A stretch of 52,851 nucleotides of DNA from Pseudomonadota bacterium. GTDB taxonomy: Bacteria > Pseudomonadota > Alphaproteobacteria > Rhizobiales > Rhizobiaceae. The position numbers and the translations under genes were made by a program. The stretch spans positions 1 to 52,851 of the forward strand of contig JAEZXX010000117.1 of NCBI GenBank assembly GCA_023419535.1, read 5' to 3'. Under the pieces are notes generated by a model. That model was not told the DNA's origin. It saw only the letters and a list, made by a program, of their open reading frames with translations, and ran no database searches. This document shows, piece by piece, positions 49,458 to 52,851 of this stretch. Each line of letters opens with the position of its first letter. The first letter of the stretch is position 1.

Positions 49458-49642
49458 GCGAAAGCCGCGCCGTGCGCCTGTCCGGCATTCAAGCGGGTGG
49501 ACCACATGCGCGAGGGGACGGCAAGCATCCGATGTCCGGTGGCCGCGCCTCGCTCACGCGCAAGGCTGCTATGCGGCCACGGCACACCAACTGCGCGCCA
49601 CTCTGCTTGAGATTTGAGCATGACGCGATATGGTCCAGCGCA

Positions 49643-50734
49643 ATGCTCAACGACGCGCCGTTCCAGCCCCATCCGCTTCGCTTGCCCGAACCGCCGGCCC
49701 CCGGGCCGCGCGCGGTCGATGCGCTGCGGATCGGGCCGCATCTTCTGCGCGGCTCGGTCGTCCTCGCACCCCTCTCGGGCGTGTCGGACGTTCCGTTCCG
49801 GCAACTCGCGCGCCGCTTCGGGGCGCCGCTGGTGTATTCCGAGATGGTCGCGAGCGGTGAACTGCTTCGGGCCAGTCCCGAAAGCCTGCGCCGTGCCATG
49901 GCGGACGGGCAGGGGCTCCACGCGGTCCAGCTCGCCGGGCGCGACCCGGCGACGATGCGGGACGCCGCCCGGATCGTCGCGGAGCGCGGCGCCGACATCA
50001 TCGACATCAATTTCGGCTGCCCGGCCAAGAAGGTCGTCGGCGGACTGTCCGGCTCGGCGCTCATGCGCGAGCCGGACCTCGCGCTGCGGCTGGTGGAGGC
50101 GACGGTGGAGGGCGCGGGCGACGTGCCCGTCACCGCGAAGATGCGGCTCGGCTGGGACGACGGCTCGATCAACGCGCCCGACCTCGCGAGCCGCTTCGAA
50201 GCAGCGGGAATCCAGCTCGTCACGGTGCACGGCCGAACCCGCATGCAGTTCTACGAAGGGCACGCCGACTGGTCCGCCATCCGACGCGTGAAGGCGGCCG
50301 TCTCCGTTCCCGTCATCGCCAACGGCGACCTTCGGGACGCCGGGCAGCTTGGCGCGATGCGCGCCGCGAGCGGCGCCGACGGGCTGATGATCGGGCGCGG
50401 AGTCTACGGACGACCTTGGGCAGCGGGGCTTCTGGCGGGCGTGTGCGACGAACGGGCCCTGGCGCGCGTGTCCTTCGCCGATCTCGTCCGGGAGCATCTG
50501 GCCGCCATGCTGTCCTTCTACGGCGCCGCGTCCGGCCTGCGGCAGGCGCGCAAGCATATCGGCTGGTATCTGGACCGCGCCGCGCCCCTGGCGCCGTCGG
50601 GCTCGGCGGCGCGCACCGAACTCCTGCGCCTCGTCGATCCGGTCGAGCTCGACCGGCGGCTCGGAACCCTTCTCGGCGGCCTGACCACCCTCGACATCGA
50701 ACGGCATCTCCTGCCGGACCGGAAGGCCGCCTGA
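49643..50734 (+). CDS. dusB: tRNA-dihydrouridine synthase DusB (NifR3 family)
   Basis: DusB reduces uridine in the D-loop of tRNA using FMN and NADPH. The 363-residue TIM-barrel protein has VVLAPLSGVSDVPFRQLARR, QLAGRDPATMRDAARI, NFGCPAKKVVGGLSGSAL with the catalytic Cys, TAKMRLGWDD, VTVHGRTRMQFYEG and ANGDLRDAGQLGAM. ATG 49643 is preferred; the frame is open farther upstream but the extra 57 residues show no family similarity. The historic name nifR3 reflects this operon with ntrBC, 4 nt downstream. Confidence 0.95.
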   Translation: MLNDAPFQPHPLRLPEPPAPGPRAVDALRIGPHLLRGSVVLAPLSGVSDVPFRQLARRFGAPLVYSEMVASGELLRASPESLRRAMADGQGLHAVQLAGRDPATMRDAARIVAERGADIIDINFGCPAKKVVGGLSGSALMREPDLALRLVEATVEGAGDVPVTAKMRLGWDDGSINAPDLASRFEAAGIQLVTVHGRTRMQFYEGHADWSAIRRVKAAVSVPVIANGDLRDAGQLGAMRAASGADGLMIGRGVYGRPWAAGLLAGVCDERALARVSFADLVREHLAAMLSFYGAASGLRQARKHIGWYLDRAAPLAPSGSAARTELLRLVDPVELDRRLGTLLGGLTTLDIERHLLPDRKAA

Positions 50735-50738
50735 CCCC

Positions 50739-51878
50739 ATGTCCACTCCGTCCGAGACCGTCGTGCATCCCACGAGCATCCTCAACGCGCTGCCGCATCC
50801 GGTGGTGGTCGTCGATGCGGAGGATCGCTTCGCCTTCGCCAATTCCGACGCCGAGCAGTTCTTCTCGACCAGCGCGGACGTTTTGTCGCGGCGCAGCCTG
50901 CGCTATTTCGTGCCGGCCGACAGTCCGCTCTTCACCCTCATCGAGCAGGTGCGGCGCGACGCCTCGCGCATGAGCGAATACCGCGTCGACCTGTCCTCGC
51001 CACGGCTGGGGCCGGACCGCGTGGTCGACCTCTACGTGTCGTCCATGCCCGAGGAACCGGGCAAGGTGCTCCTGATGATCCAGCAGCGCTCCATCGCCGA
51101 CAAGATGGACCGCCAGTTGACGCACCGGTCCGCCGCCCGCTCCGTCACGGGCCTCGCCGCCATGCTGGCGCACGAGATCCGGAACCCCCTGTCCGGCATC
51201 AAGGGCGCGGCCCAGCTCCTGGAGACGACCGCCGGTGACGACGACCGGGTCCTGACGCGCCTCATCCAGGAGGAGAGCGACCGGATCGTGAAGCTCGTCG
51301 ACCGGATGGAGGTGTTCTCCGACCAGCGGCCGGTGGAGCGGTCGGCCGTCAACATCCATTCGGTGCTGGAGCACGTGAAGACGCTGGCGCTGAGCGGTTT
51401 CGCGCGCAACGTCCGCATCCTCGAGATCTACGATCCCTCGCTTCCGGCCGTCTACGCCAACCGCGACCAGCTCGTGCAGGTGTTCCTGAATCTCCTGAAG
51501 AACGCCGCCGAGGCCGTGTCGAACCGGCCGGACGGGGAGATCCGCCTGTCGACGGCGTTCCGCCCGGGCGTGCGGCTCTCGGTGCCGGGGACGAAGTCGC
51601 GCATCACGCTACCGCTTGAGTTCACGGTCGAGGACAACGGGCCCGGCGTGCCGGCGGACATCCGCGAGAACATCTTCGATCCCTTCGTCACCACCAAGCC
51701 GAACGGGTCCGGCCTCGGCCTCGCGCTCGTCGCCAAGATCGTGGGCGACCATGGCGGGGTCATCGAATGCGATTCCCAGCCGAACCAGACGCTGTTCCGC
51801 ATCCTCATGCCGGCCTGGAGCGGGATCGACGCGCAGCCGCGTGCGGCCGACGAAGACGACGCAGAGGAGAATTCCTGA
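50739..51878 (+). CDS. ntrB: Nitrogen regulation sensor histidine kinase NtrB
   Basis: NtrB (GlnL) phosphorylates NtrC when nitrogen is short and, in enterics, is switched to phosphatase by PII. The 379-residue cytoplasmic protein has a PAS domain (HPVVVVDAEDRFAFANSDAEQ), the H-box AHEIRNPLSGIKGAAQLL with His145, the N-box NLLKNAAEAV, and the ATP lid DNGPGVP plus GSGLGLALVAKI. There are no membrane segments. It lies 4 nt after dusB and 2 nt before ntrC. Confidence 0.96.
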   Translation: MSTPSETVVHPTSILNALPHPVVVVDAEDRFAFANSDAEQFFSTSADVLSRRSLRYFVPADSPLFTLIEQVRRDASRMSEYRVDLSSPRLGPDRVVDLYVSSMPEEPGKVLLMIQQRSIADKMDRQLTHRSAARSVTGLAAMLAHEIRNPLSGIKGAAQLLETTAGDDDRVLTRLIQEESDRIVKLVDRMEVFSDQRPVERSAVNIHSVLEHVKTLALSGFARNVRILEIYDPSLPAVYANRDQLVQVFLNLLKNAAEAVSNRPDGEIRLSTAFRPGVRLSVPGTKSRITLPLEFTVEDNGPGVPADIRENIFDPFVTTKPNGSGLGLALVAKIVGDHGGVIECDSQPNQTLFRILMPAWSGIDAQPRAADEDDAEENS

Positions 51879-51880
51879 CC

Positions 51881-52851
51881 GTGGCTTCCTCCCAGATCCT
51901 CGTCGCCGACGACGACGCCGCCATCCGCACCGTCCTGTCCCAGGCGCTGCTGCGCGCGGGCTACGAGGTGCGCGTCACCTCCAACATCGCGACGCTCTGG
52001 CGCTGGATCTCGGCGGGCGAGGGCGATCTCGTCATCACCGACGTCCTGATGCCCGACGGCAACGTCTTCGACATGCTGCCCCGGTTCCGCAACTCGCGCC
52101 CGAACCTGCCCATCGTCGTGATGAGCGCGCAGAACACCTTCATGACGGCCGTGCGCGCCTCCGAGGGCGGGGCCTACGACTACGTGCCCAAGCCCTTCGA
52201 CCTGTCGAATCTCGTCTCGATCGTGCGCCGGGCGCTGGCCGAGCCGAAGAAGGCGCCACGGGCGGCCGGCGCCGACGAGAGCGAGGGCATGCCGCTGGTC
52301 GGCCGTTCGCCGGCCATGCAGGACATCTATCGGGCGCTGGCCCGGATGATGCAGACCGACCTGACGGTTCTGATCACGGGCGAATCGGGGACAGGCAAGG
52401 AGCTGGTCGCGCGCGCGCTCCACGATTACGGTCGGCGCCGGAAGGGGCCCTTCGTCGCGATCAACATGGCCGCGATCCCGCGCGACCTGATCGAATCGGA
52501 GCTGTTCGGGCACGAGAAGGGCGCCTTCACCGGCGCGCAGGCCCGCACCAGCGGCCGCTTCGAGCAGGCCGAGGGCGGCACGCTCTTCCTCGACGAGATC
52601 GGCGACATGCCGCTCGAAGCGCAGACGCGGCTCCTGCGCGTGCTGCAGGAAGGCGAGTACACGACGGTCGGCGGCCGTACGCCGATCAAGACCAATGTCC
52701 GTATCATTGCCGCGACCCATCGCGACCTGCGCCAGCAGATCCAGCAGGGAGCCTTCCGCGAGGATCTCTACTACCGCCTCAACGTGGTGCCGGTCCGTCT
52801 GCCGCCATTGCGCGAGCGCGCCGAGGATATCGGCGATCTCGCCCGTCACTT
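51881..52851 (+). CDS. ntrC: Nitrogen regulator NtrC (5' part)
   Basis: NtrC is a sigma-54-dependent enhancer-binding activator of nitrogen-assimilation genes. The gene starts at GTG 51881, 2 nt after the ntrB stop, and runs off the window; 323 codons are present. Visible: the receiver domain with phospho-acceptor Asp54 (DLVITDVLMPDG) and Lys in YVPKPFDL, then the AAA+ domain with Walker A GESGTGKE, the sigma-54 loop GAFTGA, Walker B LFLDEIGDMP and REDLYYRLNVVP. The DNA-binding Fis-type domain is beyond the edge. Confidence 0.96.
   Translation, partial: MASSQILVADDDAAIRTVLSQALLRAGYEVRVTSNIATLWRWISAGEGDLVITDVLMPDGNVFDMLPRFRNSRPNLPIVVMSAQNTFMTAVRASEGGAYDYVPKPFDLSNLVSIVRRALAEPKKAPRAAGADESEGMPLVGRSPAMQDIYRALARMMQTDLTVLITGESGTGKELVARALHDYGRRRKGPFVAINMAAIPRDLIESELFGHEKGAFTGAQARTSGRFEQAEGGTLFLDEIGDMPLEAQTRLLRVLQEGEYTTVGGRTPIKTNVRIIAATHRDLRQQIQQGAFREDLYYRLNVVPVRLPPLRERAEDIGDLARH

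Overview
The window is a high-GC, gene-dense stretch of chromosome from an alphaproteobacterium, most likely of the order Hyphomicrobiales (Rhizobiales). The evidence is gene order: ispDF followed by a cinA-type gene, the nifR3/dusB-ntrB-ntrC cluster, ppiD-trpD-trpC-moaC-moeA-lexA, uppS-cdsA-rseP-bamA-lpxD-fabZ-lpxA-lpxI-lpxB, a DUF1849/EipB gene next to rpsB, a lipoyl domain on PDH E1-beta, a GTTC-N7-GTTC SOS box and a TTAA-N7-TTAA CtrA-type box. Species cannot be fixed from the sequence. About 51 protein genes fill almost all of it. I see no tRNA, rRNA, IS element, prophage or CRISPR array.

Layout. 1-2.7 kb: 3' part of clpA, then azlC-azlD (branched-chain amino acid export). 2.7-5.6 kb, minus strand: ridA-like, glycerophosphodiesterase, GNAT-like and HIT genes, probably one operon. 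5.7-6.5 kb: a periplasmic EipB/DUF1849 protein. 6.6-19.9 kb, plus strand: rpsB-tsf-pyrH-frr-uppS-cdsA-rseP-bamA-lpxD-fabZ-lpxA-lpxI-lpxB, linking translation, nucleotide supply, polyprenol and phospholipid synthesis, outer-membrane assembly and lipid A. The dxr gene expected between cdsA and rseP is absent. 19.9-20.5 kb: a hairpin-rich non-coding region that opens with a REP-like element. 20.5-23.4 kb, minus: gltA and gltX. 23.5-26 kb, plus: comEC lacking the metallo-beta-lactamase domain. 26-32.1 kb, minus: ppiD-trpD-trpC-moaC-moeA-lexA with a LexA operator before lexA. 32.3-38.5 kb, plus: tpiA, secG, pyrG, a glyoxalase-fold gene, kdsA and eno. 38.5-39.1 kb, minus: a dual-specificity-like phosphatase. 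39.3-45.9 kb, plus: ftsB and the pyruvate dehydrogenase cluster pdhA-pdhB-(Uma2)-pdhC-lpd. 46-47.8 kb: a small GlsB/YeaQ membrane protein, lipA and a Coq10/RatA-like START protein. 47.7-49.5 kb, minus: pncC/cinA-like and ispDF. 49.6 kb to the end: dusB-ntrB-ntrC, with ntrC cut by the window edge.

How it fits together: LipA makes the lipoyl cofactor used by the nearby PDH complex (lipoyl domains on both E1-beta and E2). UppS, CdsA, RseP, BamA and the Lpx enzymes build and monitor the envelope, and IspDF supplies the isoprenoids UppS consumes. NtrB/NtrC is the nitrogen two-component system.

This is mainly core genome; I found no convincing new defence or mobile system. The points most worth following up are the missing dxr, the Uma2-family nuclease-fold gene inside the pdh operon, the predicted CtrA box before ftsB, the large dyad before pdhA, the structured lpxB-gltA intergenic region, and a hairpin abutting the lipA start codon.
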